From Carya illinoinensis (lineage: Eukaryota; Streptophyta; Magnoliopsida; Fagales; Juglandaceae), in assembly GCF_018687715.1 (NCBI RefSeq), contig NC_056755.1, positions 41,667,001 to 41,731,000 of the forward strand: DNA of 64,000 bases, given 5' to 3'. How positions within the stretch are numbered: the stretch's first letter is position 1; each line of letters starts with the position of its first letter. The notes beneath the pieces are model-generated. The model had not been told where the DNA came from. It ran no database searches and worked only from the letters and a program-made list of their open reading frames with translations. The position numbers and the translations under genes were made by a program. Below, one piece after another: positions 1-13,214 of the stretch.

Positions 1-147
1 GAAATTGGGTTTCAATGTTGTTTATTATATGTTTTACATGCATCGTGATATGTTTACATTTATGATTACAATAAACTATGTCATTATGTGTTCTACGTGC
101 ATCATGATAAGAAAGATAAAAGACAAGTTATGAAAGAAGCTTTAAGG

Positions 148-510
148 CCCCATTTGGTTTCACAGATGGTCTCAACCCATCACATCTTATCTCATCTCAA
201 CATCCAAACACCATTCAAACACAAACACTTTTCAATTTCAAATTTTCAACTTTTTCATCTAATCATTACCTAATCATTACAACTATTCCAAACAAAACAA
301 AAATAACAATTCAACTTTTTCAAATCTAAAAAAGAAAATTCTATTAAAAAATTATATTCTAACAATATTAACTTTTTAATATTTTTATTTAACTTTTTCT
401 CTCTCATTTCCCAAAATCTCATAAAACATCTTAACTCAAACCATTTCACTGCTATTCACATATTTTTCATCTCATCTCTTCTTATCTGTGTAACCAAACG
501 AGGACTTAGG
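148..510. mobile_element. Tourist/PIF-like MITE
   Basis: The left end reads GGCCCCATTTGGTTTCACAG and the right end, reverse-complemented, reads GTCCTCGTTTGGTTACACAG, so the termini are imperfect inverted repeats. TAA and TTA trinucleotides flank the two ends, which is the kind of target PIF/Harbinger elements use, although the two copies are not identical. The interior is AT-rich with no coding capacity. The same family recurs near 54237-54445 and at the right edge of the window. The superfamily is inferred from the termini. Confidence 0.6.
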
Positions 511-673
511 AATGATAATAAGAGATGTATGGTACCAATGCAATTATGGGTGGATACGCAAACCATAGACATGTGCTTGGTCCACCATAGTATATTATGA
601 TAAGTTAAACGGTTCCCCTTGTGGCCACAGGCAATGGAATTGGTGCACAACCCTGCACACAGGGGTTAAGGTG

Positions 674-961
674 TGTTGGCCATTAAAGAAAGGGAAAGAT
701 AAGTTTGTGTTGAAGTATATGGCTCATACGCTGAAAGTATGGGGGGTATTTTTTGTAATTTTCTTAAATACGTCCATACATCTAGAGTTAGTATAAATAC
801 ACATTATATAACCCTAATTGACTGATAGTGAATTCCGTGCTGCTCACTCCCTGTGGATGTAGGCATATTGCCGAACCACGTTAAACCTCTATGTCGATTT
901 CTATTTTTCTCTTTTGATCATTCTGTACAATTCATTGGCAATTGCCGCAAATTTCACAACA
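674..961 (+). repeat. Ty1/copia LTR relic
   Basis: The stretch starts TGTTGGCC and ends TTTCACAACA. It holds a promoter-like TATAAATAC near 793 and the phrase TAGGCATATTGCCGAACCAC near 861, which is common in LTRs of plant copia elements. No matching second LTR or 5-bp target duplication is visible, so this is a solo or truncated LTR. The purine-rich CACAGGGGTTAAGG just before it could be a decayed polypurine tract. Confidence 0.6.
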
Positions 962-1794
962 GTTTGCATGGTACATTTTACTTGTTTATGTTAGTATAAG
1001 TATTAAGTATGCATGCTTTGAAAAAAACCCTATGCTTTATTATGTTTACTATATAATGTACTAGTTATTAAGTATTCAACTCATTTTAGTTGGTTGTTTT
1101 TTTTTTATGTTTTTAAAATGTCTAAGTAAAGATTACAAGCTAATAGCCAAGCATAGGTCATGTGTGAAGGGAATTTCAGACTTAGTTAAAAAGTGTCTTC
1201 TTGTCTTCTTTTCATTAAAAGATATTTTTGTAATTTTTTTGGGAATTTATTTTTGATAAATTAGGTATATTTATTATGTTGGATCTCTTTACCAGGCACA
1301 ATTACAAAAGCACGTAACAATCCTAACCTACAGGAAGGAGGTGTTACAAACTGACTACCATGTAAACCTCCCCATGAAAACATGAAACCGAAATTGTAGC
1401 TTTATATTAATAACTACTGCAAAAAGTTCACCCACCCTCCGTGGAAACAAAGTTTTGAATTCAGCAGAAGGTTCTTTTTATTTTCATTGAGATTAATACC
1501 AGCTGGCTAGTGTTACTTCAGCCATAATAAAAAGGTAGGGGGTCCCTGAATGTCTTTAGATATGATAAGCCCAGAAATTGAGGAACATGCTACATGCACA
1601 GACATGCATATAGATGTACAGGCCAACATGCACAAATCACGTGTGTAGTTGTATGCACACCACAATTGGCCATATAACTACAGCTTATGCAAAAGAGAGA
1701 AACAACAAAGAGCAGAGGTGATCTTTAATAAGCAGAAAAAAGAAATGATGATTCCAATGAAGTATAGAAGATAAGAAAATGGTGAAGGATTAAC
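962..1794. other. No gene recognised; 3' flank or last intron of the DDT gene
   Basis: AT-rich sequence with no coding signal on either strand. If the DDT gene's exon ending at 1799 is spliced onwards, this stretch is intron. Confidence 0.5.
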
Positions 1795-3860
1795 TCACCA
1801 TATTCTGCTAAAGAATTTTTCCAGATGCTTCTTCAGTTCCCTCTCCCTCTCACCCTTGATATTCAGTGAACCCATCAAGGCATCCAGCTGATCAAGAATG
1901 TCAAATCGAATAAAAAAAATTGTGATTCTAATAAAATTTAATTTCTTGTCCTTTTTTTCTTCAGCCCCTTGACATATATATAAACTAGCTAAGCAGACTT
2001 ATTACCTCTTCCTTGCTACTGTAGTATCCCCACTCCTTGGAGTCAGAACTCTCAAAAAATATCCTCCCATCACGTCGAAACCACCAATACCTGTTATAAA
2101 ATCTGTCTCTGCCCAAGGGGTTGGTGCGTATCACTCGTTTCTCCATCTCCCGTTCATAATACTCTTTCTGAGTTAGGATCAATGACAAGAAAACATGAAT
2201 AAAAAAACACAATAAATGAACACAGACAAGCACAAAGAAAAACATGACATGAGAGGAGAGTAAGGAGATTGATTTTAACCCTCTGTTCTTTACTCCTTTT
2301 CTTAGTTGCTTCCCTTTTATCATCCTTCAAAATTTCCAAACCTTCCTTCCTAGATGAATCTTTGCCCTTATCTGATGGGAGGTCCATATCAGAATTCTGC
2401 CTTTTGGCCTTCTTCTTTGATGTGGTGATCATGAGCTTGCTCTCACTGAAAAGATCAGTAAATAAATAATGAGCCACACATAAAAGAAAAAATTATGAAA
2501 TGTACTTTAATTAGTAAAAGAAAGAATCAAGACCAATTCCTTGATGCCTTGCCCTGGTGAGAAGAAAGGACCTCCCCATTTCTTCTCTTTTCCATGTGAC
2601 CATTCTGTTTACTGTGCTTATCATTTGCTGTTACACCTTCTCTGCTCTCCACACACTGTTGATCAGTTGCCCCATTGGCATCAAACTCAGCCTTCAACTG
2701 TTCCTTCTCCTCTCTTTTCCTTCTGGCTTCTTCTAATGCTTCCCCCCTTCTTGTGGCGCCAAGTTCCTGCCGCTGTTCGATAACCTCATCCAACTTCTCC
2801 TTAAAAATATCTGTTTGAAGCACTTGATCAACCAATTCTCGTAAGATTCCCAATTTAGCATGAGCATCCAAAAGACCATAATGACCCCTCTTAACAGTTG
2901 CCATGCAAGTGCATAACTCAGGAAGTTTTGTCATTTCCAAAAAATCGCATAAATATTCTGTCCAATTGATCATTGTGATCTGAAATGGAAAGGATAAATC
3001 AGAATGGAAAGGATAAATCAGGACATGCCAAGCATCAAAATGCGGCAAAAGCAACAGCAGTTACATACATGATGCAGATGGAACAAAAACTCTAGCTTGG
3101 TTAAACACACCATGCCCCATAAAAGAAACAAAAGATAGAAAAATAAAGTACAACTTGCATGAAAACCTTTAATTTTCGATTTCTTTTCTGTACAGCCAAT
3201 AGATATTCGCCATTGTCTTCTATGAGCAATCGAAGAAGAGCTGCATGAGATTCCACAAGGAGAACTGGACTGCCATCCTTGTGGCAGATAGCATTTCCAA
3301 AATCTTCTAGGGAGAATGGCCACAAGTGCAACAGCCCACTAAATGATGAACAAAAATCCCAAACCATTAGAAGATTCCCAACACAATCCATTGGAACATT
3401 GAAGTCCCTTGACGGAGAAGGATGGTCAGTGAAAACTGGATCTTCTGGACCAGGCTGCACTAACAGGTCATCAATTGGATATTTGATAGGCTCTTCCAAC
3501 GGTTGATCGTCTTCTATAAATTCAAGAAAGCAATAAATACAAGATGAAATAAAAATTATCAGACTTGTGACCACACAAGTTACATGGTATGAAAAATCTC
3601 ATGCACAAGAATAGAATTTTCCTGGATGGTACAATTGCGATACACTGATACTGTATTCTGCCACAAGCAACAATGTAACCAACCATATGCAAGCTTAAAA
3701 AGAGAAAAATAGACCCACGATAAGGCAACTTCAATGCTTGCTTATACCTTTCTTAGTCTTCATTACTGTTCCATCAAATAGCCTCTTTTTATTTTCTCCA
3801 GATTCTTTTTTCATTTCCTGAATATGGTAAATATGAGATAAACAATGACATCATGACTAT

Positions 3861-3924
<64 letters not shown>

Positions 3925-5905
3925 ATAAATAACTACCATGCCACTCTTTCTATCTTCCTCATTTTTCCTTCGTTTCTTATAGCAGACTACTTGTCCATCC
4001 TTAAAGAAAACTTGGCTCCTTAACTCTTCTGGAAGATCAGTTGAAATTCCATGATGTCGTGCCAGTTTATCATGAAGGACCCAAGGAGAACTTCGGCATG
4101 TAGATTCCCGAATAAAAGACTTCAAAACAGCTCTACTAAAGGGCAACTTCCTCTGTAATAAATCTTTTCCCTTTACTGAAGAACTTTCCATAACTTTCTT
4201 ATTTTTGTCAAGCCATGCCACCTCATATAGGATTCTTTCAGGAACTTCCTCCAGAACTTTTAATATTTTGCAAGGAAATAAACCATTTTCCTTCCTTCCA
4301 TACACTTCAGCACCAACAAACAAGCGTTTCTGCAACTTTTCAGCTATCGTATCGGCAAGATCTTTCAGTGAAAGCATACCTGCAAAAATAAAAGATCTGG
4401 AGACTTTCAACTGCCTCAGAATGGACACCCTGGGGCAAATAACAACTTGAAAGGAACGACTGTTTTTTTTTTAAAAGTACTCATAGAGGTTATCATCAAA
4501 GAATGCAAAAAGCATAGCCCAAGTACACAGAAGGTATAACAAGGAACACCAAACAAGAAATAGGAAAAAAATGTCATGAAAACTAGAGTGCATTATATTG
4601 TTCTTTCAACTTTTCCTTGTACCTTTCAAGTTTTTTGCCAAAATTGAAAGAACAACTGTTGATCAGCGAAAACGACACTTAAAATGTTAAATCAATTCGT
4701 GATGAGCATGTCTCTAGATTCTCTTTCTTTCTTAATGTACTGTTTTTCCAATAACAATCTTAGTATTTTCCTTTTCCCAAAATATTCAGTGCATAGTTAC
4801 AGCTTGAGAATTTTGATTTATGTAGTCAACATATTCACGTCTTAAGCTTGTCACTGCACGCCCAGTCACCATAAACCCCCCATTAGTGTCACATGGATTA
4901 CAACAAAAGTTATGCGATAACTCTCTTTTTTTCCCCTTTTCTTTAAGCGAAAAAAATTATTATTTTTTGATAAGTAAGAAGATATTTTATTGATATAAGC
5001 GAAAAAAATTATTAGAACAAGGAAACCTTCAGTGCAAAGGAAGTACTCAATGGTTCCCTTAAATTATTACAACCTACAAATTTTGATCATTATAAAATCC
5101 AAATTCTTGTGTACTTGGGCTATGCCTAATTACATGGTTTATAATAAATTTCTTACTTATCAAAAATAAAAACCCAAAGATGCACCTGTCTGTCAGTGTG
5201 CGCGGGGGACACAAACTATAACTTCATAGCGTTCATGAACATTAGATGCCACATATAATATAGAGACACATGTCTAATCTTAAAATGTGAAGGCTCGTGA
5301 ATCACTCTATTAGAGAAAAATTGAAAGTCATTAAATGCTACATTGACTGTAAAAAGTGGTGCAACTAGCAACTAATGCTAAAGTAAAAGGAAAGCTGGAT
5401 AGCATGTCAACTTTTTTTGAAATAGGGGTTAGCAACTTACTGTACTGAATGACATGCAATGCAGGAGCCATAAGCTCTTTGGGGAACTGTTGGACCTTTT
5501 CTACTGCCTTCTTTTCTGACACCAAAGCCTCCTCATAAGTCAAGCTAGTTTTCCCAGTGACTTTACAAACCCAAACTCTTTGGCGATACAGGTTTATACG
5601 GTTCAAATAGTCCCTGATCTAGGTTAAGAAAAGACGACAAATGAATCTAACAGAACCATAAGACTCTATCGAGTTAAGTTTTTCATGTAATCAATGCCGA
5701 AAACAAAGAACTTAACAAGATCTTAACGAACTTGATAGGGTAGGAAATCACCCAAAAACAAAGAACTAAACAAGATCTACAAAAAAGGATACTGATAATC
5801 CCTAAATATCTCTTTCGTAAAACGAACTTGATAAACGAGCTCATTAGGCTCCAAATCCTTAGGCGGTTCTGCCAAGGAAAAAGGCTTTCTTTTCAGTAAA
5901 GGCAT
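1795..5905 (-). CDS. DDT domain-containing chromatin-remodelling protein (WAC-DDT-WHIM)
   Basis: Nine coding exons with consistent phases can be read on the minus strand: 5905-5793, 5613-5441, 4379-3937, 3817-3748, 3513-3167, 2979-2534, 2445-2280, 2167-2006 and 1887-1795. Together they give 670 residues. The start is the ATG at 5905 (MPLLKRKPF). Residues about 20-120 form a WAC/Acf1 DNA-binding region. Residues about 309-370 form the DDT three-helix domain (LLMVWDFCSSF...LEDFGNAI). A WHIM1 region follows at about 383-460, then a lysine-rich coiled stretch, and a WHIM2/WSD region (NPLGRDRFYNRYWWF) at about 600-665. In this family such proteins pair with ISWI-type ATPases in nuclear nucleosome remodelling; that role here is inferred. 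Most introns have good GT-AG ends; the exon 6 donor (GTCTTG) is weak. The TGA at 1797-1795 overlaps a strong donor (TG|GTGAGT at 1799/1798), so a last exon may lie beyond the left edge or be lost. Confidence 0.88.
3863..3922. repeat. (GA)n microsatellite in intron 3 of the DDT gene
   Basis: About 30 uninterrupted AG dinucleotides. It lies between the exon ending at 3937 and the exon starting at 3817, so it is only about 14 bases from the splice donor. Confidence 0.95.
4460..4570 (-). mobile_element. LINE 3'-end fragment (minus orientation)
   Basis: A T-run followed by sequence containing AGCATAGCCCAAGTACACAG, the reverse complement of a 3' tail phrase common in plant LINEs (CTGTGTACTTGGGCTATGC). 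The poly-T marks the tail, so the element points to the minus strand. It lies in the second coding intron of the DDT gene. Confidence 0.55.
4950..5175. mobile_element. Two LINE tails in opposite orientations
   Basis: TTTTTTGATAAGTAAG at about 4965 is a tail pointing to the minus strand. TTGTGTACTTGGGCTATGCC at 5107, followed by TTTCTTACTTATCAAAAATA near 5150, is a tail pointing to the plus strand. Only the 3' ends remain; no reverse-transcriptase coding sequence is present. Confidence 0.5.
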
Positions 5906-5961
5906 TGTGATAACTTAGTCCACCACCAGTAAGAACCCACCCCGCACGAGGACCCTCACGT

Positions 5962-7089
5962 CCTGTATCAAATGCAATGACATGGACAGTTTTAGAACAA
6001 GCTCTTAAAAAACACAATTCTCACACTTCTTACATGACAATCAGAATTACTAGAAATGCAGAAATATAGAAATTAGGCATTGTATTTGGTAACAGCATAC
6101 AAAATGCACTGACTCAAATGGTACTTATACCCACTTAAGAAGAGGCTTGAAGATAAGGGCATAAGTTCAATACAGACAGGATGCATGTGTAACTTGCCAA
6201 CATAAAAGAGTTTGGCGAGCATTTCTCTCCCTACTTCTAGATTACAAAAACAGCATTAACTGACATGATTCGAATTTCCTATTCCATTTTCGTTCTAAAA
6301 ATTTTCATCAATCACAAAGCATAAGAACAAGAGAGAGCAACGAACCAGACACCAAGATAGGATATATTCATCTCCTACATGACACAACAAATATAATTCC
6401 AATTTGAATCATTAAGCAATCCTCTGTCATGTAAATTGGATTAAAAAACAATATGTATAATACAAAAACCCTAAATCCAAAAATGAATGACCAAATTACT
6501 TCCAGAAACACAAACTAAGAAAGAGTATCACGACATACTCCAAAAATCATGATTGTACTCAATTTCTACGATTAGAAATGTACATAGCTATAAAGATATC
6601 ATAGAAAAAAAAAAACAGAAACCCTTTAGAAAAATGTTAACTTCAGCACAACAACATGATAAGAATATGCTCAATCGCACAAATTTTTTAAATGGAAACA
6701 AAAAGCAATAAGTATCTGCGTTGGCCAATTTTCAATGCTACCCAACGAAGAAAAAAGAGACCCATATCTAAGAGAACAGTCAGAAACCCTAGAACGTTCT
6801 GTGTTGTGGGATCCAATCGGAAAAGGCCGCACATCAATACAAGAGCAAAACCAATACAACAGTCAGCACCAATACCCAACAATAAGTAAAATGCCCGCTA
6901 AACTGGACAAGTACTCGAACCCATTGACAAGAAAAGCAAGCAAAAGATGGGGAGAAAACGAAAGCAACCGACAACCGTGCAAAACCTCCATTCCCGCCAG
7001 AACCAAAAAGAACGTATAGAAGTTAAAAGCAGATAGACAATATAATAATAGAGAAAAAAACCAGCGAGAGTGTGCGTGGTGTTCTTACA
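5962..7089 (-). other. 5' UTR intron of the DDT gene (proposed)
   Basis: A plausible acceptor (TTTGATACAG) sits at 5963 just upstream of the start-codon exon. A plausible donor (ACT|GTAAGAA) sits at 7089/7088, next to a pyrimidine- and GA-rich leader that runs up to the TATA box. The 1.1 kb between them has no convincing coding sequence. This is inferred from splice-site context only. Confidence 0.5.
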
Positions 7090-7280
7090 GTGAAAGAGCT
7101 TAGTGCTGAACGTGGGGAAGCCAAAATGCGTGTAGTTTTGGGGAGAGACGAAGGGAGAGCTCTTCTTTCGGTTGTGTATAAAATGTATTCGAGTTTTAAA
7201 GAGAGGGGAATGAAGTTTCTAACGCTTTCTTTCTCTCACTTGCTCCCTCTCTCTCTCCGCATCGTTGTGCGAGGCCCGGC

Positions 7281-7287
7281 ATTTATA
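7281..7287 (-). promoter_or_regulatory. TATA box of the DDT gene
   Basis: TATAAAT on the minus strand, in a locally GC-richer context. It is followed 25-35 bases on by a leader rich in GAGAGAGA and CTCTC, which is typical of plant 5' UTRs. No other strong TATA box lies between here and the start-codon exon. Confidence 0.6.
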
Positions 7288-7325
7288 GGTACGCTGGACG
7301 CGATATTCAATTTATTACAATTGTG

Positions 7326-9060
7326 ACCTTTGTGAAATAGCTAATTACTAAAATCAGCATAATCGTTTAAAACTTCAAGGTGATTTAAAGAGTTACATCT
7401 TAAATTATTTTATTCATCGTTTTATATTATAAACTTAAAAAAATAAAATAAAAATAAGTTTGTAGTATAAAAATGATGAGTAAACTATTTTTTACATCTA
7501 TTCATAAATTTCATAAAAATAGATTTATAAATTAATATTAGAATAGATTAATAATGAAAGAGTTTTATAATCCGACAACGTTAAGTCAGGATAATTTATA
7601 TTATAAGAAAAATAAGAGAAGGAAAATAGTGTAATTTAATTACTTTCTAAGCAACAATAGGTCATTACTCATATTCAACTTTAAATAGTAACTATTTAAG
7701 ATAGATTACGTGACATGTATGATTAAGGATGACAATATATAAAATAAAAAGTAACGTATCTTTATTTTTTTTCTTATACAAAACCAATCAAAACCAAAAC
7801 ATATATAAAAATCAAAATGTGCATATATAGAAACTAGACAACTAGCAAATTCCCAAATTACATGTCCCTCTAATTCATGTTTGGCATTGTCTTGCAAAAG
7901 AGAATGGTTTTCATTTTTATTTATGCGAATAAAGAAGTTTTCCTTCAAATTGAGTTGGCCTTTTAATTTTGTTGAAAAATATTCCGAGAATATGCTTATG
8001 GCTCCTTAATTTCTATGTCCGTTTTGATATTTTCATATCAAGTAAGAATTTAACTTCAATCAGGAAGTGGTGTAAAACTGTGACGCTCACAACATCCGTT
8101 TAGAATTTAATGGAGATTGAAATGTTGGGATATGCAATACAAAGTTACACATCCTTGTTCATGATAGATAATATATAATGTACCTAGCATGCATCTAGCA
8201 ATATACAATAATAGTAGTGGAAAAACTCTTTCAACTTGTAACATGTACCAGAATAACTAAAATCTCAAATCATTTTCACCACTTTAAAACACGCATACTT
8301 GTTCGTTATCTATCAAGAAAGGCATAATCTGAATCATGTCTTGGATTAGAGTAGTAACTTCTTATTTAAATTTCACATTTTCTCTCCATAACACAGGCTT
8401 AGCTTAATAAACCATAAGCGACTGATAACATATATACAACAGCACTCCTTGATCCAAGCAAGGATTCTTGTCAATCAACTCCATCCAATCATGTGGTCTC
8501 TTCTTGTTTAAGACCTGACTCTTTCTAACCTGCCACAAATTCTACCATTTCAAGTGAGAATGATAGTTAGGACTACCACATTGAGATTTATTCAAATCTA
8601 AGTAAGTTGGGCTAAAAAAGGGCTCATAATAGCATGGTTAATAATAAACATGATATCTATGCATGAATGATGTAAACTTGCTTTTACAAGAGCATCATCA
8701 TCAACAAAACTTCAAACTTTCAAGACATGCTTATTTTATAGAACATCATCATCATCATCAGAACATCATACCTTCATGACATGTTTGCTTTCATAAAATA
8801 TTTCATTCATTCTTGTTCTTGTTCTTATAGAGGATGAACATCTCATGGTTTCCCATAAAGTGTGTACTTCTTCTAGTTACCGCATCACATCACAAATCCT
8901 TTGATCAGCTGTGAATATGTCATACAAAGAAAAAATACTTAGGCAAATGGTAACGCCTTCACCATGAGTATCATTTAGCTTTTGGTAGATCAAATCATCT
9001 TCACCAAAAAGCATCTTATTTCGCACCCATCAACATTAGGTGCTATGACTTAGCAACGAA
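7326..9060. other. Intergenic, no gene recognised
   Basis: AT-rich sequence without supported coding regions. The part from about 8080 (GTGACGCTCACAACATCC) reads like old LTR-retrotransposon non-coding sequence, but I could not find ends or a partner copy. Confidence 0.4.
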
Positions 9061-9763
9061 AACCTTTCAGTCCTAGAGGGAATATTCTCATCCCCACCTT
9101 TGGGTTTGGCCTGATCGAAATACTAAATCACATCCCAACCTGAGTTGCGCCCCTCCAGTATGCCCAAGAACCATCAACAAAGCCGGTCCACGAGCCATAC
9201 AAGACCCACCAGCCCCTAAGCCAGCAAGCCCATGTCGGCGTGGACAAACTAGACCCATCAACTCTAACACTCTTCTACAAGAACACCTCGCATTTAAGGA
9301 TCGTATCCCAACAAATAAATGGGAATATGATGACACCTCTGTCTTGAACAGAGTGCACAGGAAGTGACCGCTCCACTCGCCAGTCATCAAAGCACAACCC
9401 AAGGTGCAACGTCGCATTAAAGACTACAGTCTGGCACTTATGCTTGAGATGCTAACCCCTGACACAGGATACGGATTGTCCCCCTGATATCTAGTATAAA
9501 AGTCAGACATCAGACAACAATGGGCTCTCTCTGATTTTAGAAGAAAATATTCTAAGAAATAAATATTAACTTTGGCATCGGAGGTTCCCCGGAACAACCT
9601 CAAGCCCATCATTTCTTTTGTGTTGCAGGTGACTGGACCCAGTACTCGGAGTGTGAAACAAATCATCAATAGTGGTGCCATCTATGAAATCTTCATAAAC
9701 ACAACATGTCATTCGTATGCTAACTACAATGCATTCAAAACAACACACCGTTAGGAAGCTACA

Positions 9764-10177
9764 TTGACGAACATGAAGGGACGGTTGGAAGAGCGCATGA
9801 GAAAGATGGCGGAAGAAGTGGAAAATCTTCGTCGGGAAAATGAAGCCTTAAGGAGCAACAAAACTAAGTTGCAACATGATGTGGGGTCAAGTCGAAACAA
9901 ACAAGAAGAATCCCAAAGCGCAGGTGGGGTAGACGCCAACAAAGAAGAAAGAAAGAAGATGCACCAAGAGCTACGTCACCTCATGGACAAATATGAGGAG
10001 ATGAATGGGAGCTTCGTCGTCGATCAACCAGTTGCTTACCAACACAGATTTTCCCAACAGTGTGGAAGTGATGGCTGCACCGTTATCGCCAAAGTTTAAA
10101 GTCGCCTAGATGGACATGTATGACAGGTCCAAAGACCCCTTCGAGCACTTGGAAACCTTCAAGGCTCATATGACCTA
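9764..10177 (+). pseudogene. gag remnant of the Ty3/gypsy element
   Basis: The first 112 codons (9764-10099) encode a charged coiled-coil region (LRRENEALRSNK). The gag core then continues in a different frame (PLSPKFKV, then DMYDRSKDPFEHLETFKAHM), with a stop inside and a stop at about 10178. The PKFK...MYD...DPxEHLETF pattern matches gag of plant Tat/Athila-type gypsy elements. A frameshift near 10075 and the stops make it non-functional. Sequence after 10178 is unrelated and looks inserted. Confidence 0.7.
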
Positions 10178-10390
10178 AGGGTGACAAATCGTGTTAACAA
10201 GTCGTGTTTGTATTATGTATATTATACAATATGGGTTAACCCGAACACGACTTGTGAAGCTTAACAGGTCAAAATTCTAAACCCCAACACGACTTATTAA
10301 AATAACGGGTTGACATGACACGACCCCGTTTTGACCAATCATGAATTAATTAAAAATATATCAACTGGTTAGGTTGAATTGATGACACTA
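10178..10390. repeat. Dispersed repeat interrupting gag
   Basis: This segment starts GGTGACAAATCGTGTTAAC and has inverted CGTGTT / AACACG motifs (AAGTCGTGTTTG versus CGAACACGACTTG), giving internal hairpin potential. Such CGTGTT-rich repeats are frequent in plant genomes as short non-autonomous elements. Its boundaries are uncertain because no clear target duplication was seen. Confidence 0.4.
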
Positions 10391-11514
10391 CATGAAGCAA
10401 CGTGGAAGAGGAGTCGTTGCATGCAACCCAAGAGTGGGAAGTCAGATGACACACTCAAGAGCATGTCAATCAAATAATTATGTGCCACCAAAACGTCCTA
10501 AAAAATGGAAGAATTCCTACCATATAGTACGAATTTGTGGAAAAACTAGAGGAGATATTCTCATCCCCCCACTGAGTTGGGCCTAACCGAGATACTAAAG
10601 CCCATCCCAACCCAAGTTGCACCCAGGAACCATTAACACAACCAACCCACGAGTTGTACAAGACCACCAGCCCATGAGCCCTTTAGCTAGCAAGCCCATG
10701 TTGATATGGACAAACAAGACCCACCAACTGTGACACTATTTTGCAGGAACACCTCGCATTTAAGGATCATATCCGGCAAACAAATGGGGATTGTGGACAA
10801 CACCCCTCCCTCTAACAGAGTGCACAAGAAGTGACTACTCTACCTGCTTGCCATCAAATCACAACCTAGAATGCCATGCCACATTAAAGATTTAGGCCTA
10901 TCACTTGTGCTCAAGACAGCGACCTCTGACACATAGTACGAGTTGTCCCTCTAATATTTAGTATAAAAGCCAAACACCAGGTAACAATGAGCGCAATATG
11001 ATTTTAGAAGAAAATACTCTAAGGAAGAAATACTAACTTTGACTAGAGTTGTAATCAGTCTGGTTCAGAGGGAGTCACGGATCGAAAATTTCAGTCCATC
11101 ATTTTCTCTAGACTGGATCATTAGCTATCGGTCTGATTCAGTCCATGAACATTTTTTTCTTCTTTTTTCTTTTTTTGACAAAAAAATTAATTAAATTAGT
11201 AAAATTAAAATTAAGTGATCTCTTGAACATGTTATAGATGATTAATGAATAATAATAATTTCATTGTATATATGGTCAATGATGATCCCTTAGATGAAAA
11301 TAGGGCTGAGCAGAAATCTGAAAATCTGACTCCGACTCCGCTCCGACTCGACAAGTCAGAGTCGGAGTTTTTTCCCACTGAAAAGTCGGAGTCGGAGGTG
11401 GAGGTGTTTCGACTCTGACTCCGCTCCGATCCGACTCCAACACACCGAATCCGACTCCGACTCATCCTCCGACTCCGATTCCAACTCTAACTTCCCATCC
11501 GACTCCGACTTTTA

Positions 11515-12780
11515 TATTAACATCTAATAAATAATAATGTATAAACATTATAATGAATAATATAAGTTAATATAGTTACTATAAGTTAATTTACATTACT
11601 AATTTACTATAAGTTACTATAAGTTAATATAGTTACTATATAAGTTACTATACCTTATATAGTTAATTTATATTACTAATTTGCTATAAGTTACTATATA
11701 ATAATATAGTTACTATATAAGTTACTATACCTTATATAGTTAATTTACATTACTAATTTACTATAAGTTACTATATAAGCTACTATAAGTTACTATATAA
11801 GTTACTATAGCTTATTTTATATTTTACATTACTAATTTACTATAAGTTAATATATTTACAATATAAGTTACTATACCTTATTTTATATTTTACGTTACTA
11901 ATTTACTATAAGTCAATATATAATATATAGTTATATTATATATAATTATAGATTCTATGTATACTATATATATTGAGGGCTTATATAATATATAGTTACT
12001 ATACTATGTATTTTTTATGCATTAATCATATATATTTATATATTTTATATACCTATACCTTATATAGTTAATTTACATTACTAATTTACTATAAGTTACT
12101 ATATAAGTTACTATATAAGTTACTATAGCTTATTTTATATTTTACATTACTAGTTTACTATAAGTTAATATAGTTACTATATAAGTTACTATACCTTATT
12201 TTATATTTTACATTACTAATTTACTATAAGTCAATATATAATATATAGTTATATTATATATAATTATAGATTATATATATACTATATATATTGAGGGCTT
12301 ATATAATATATAGTTACTACAGTATGTATTTTTTATGCATTAATCATATATATTTATATATTTTATATAATTATACCTTATATAGTTAATTTACATTACT
12401 AATTTACTATAAGTTACTATATAAGTTACAATATAAGTTACTATAGCTTATTTTATATTTTACATTACTAGTTTACTATAAGTTAATATATAATATATAG
12501 TTATATTATATATAATTATAGATTATATATATACTATATATATTAAGGGCTTATATAATATATAGTTACTATACCTTATTTTAATATCAAATATCTTATT
12601 TTATTTTATATATTATAATATTATATATATAGTATAGTTTATATATATATATATATATATAATATACTATATAACTATATATATATACTGTATAGTATTA
12701 GAGTCATTAGACTATATATATTTATACTTATATAATATATAGTTATATTATATATAATAGTATAGTTAATATATATAGTA
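11515..12780. repeat. AT-rich tandem array with higher-order units
   Basis: Short units of the type ATAAGTTACTAT / AATTTACTATAAGTTA are repeated many times. On top of this, a longer unit marked by TTGAGGGCTTATATAATA recurs at 11973 and 12291 (318 bp apart) and, as TTAAGGGC, at 12543 (252 bp further). The array lies entirely inside the nested hAT element. Confidence 0.85.
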
Positions 12781-13114
12781 TTAAAACAAAATTAATATTT
12801 GATTTAGGGTTTAAAAAAAATGGCTGAAAATACAAAAACAGAGCCCAAACGGCGTCGTTGGACTCTGTTTTGGTCACAAAAACAGAGTTCATTACTCCAA
12901 AACGGCGCCGTTTACTTCAGGCCAAACAAGATTTAATTTCCCACCGAGTCCAGTCCCTCACTCTCAGCTTTGCTTTATGGTTTACTACTTTACTTCAGTC
13001 ACTTATTCGGCCATTTGACTCCTAGCTCAGCCCCCACGATTTGGCCATGAAACGGCGCCATGATCTCAACCGCAGCCCAGCCTCAACTTCCGACGCATTG
13101 TTTCTTCTCCGGTA

Positions 13115-13214
<100 letters not shown>

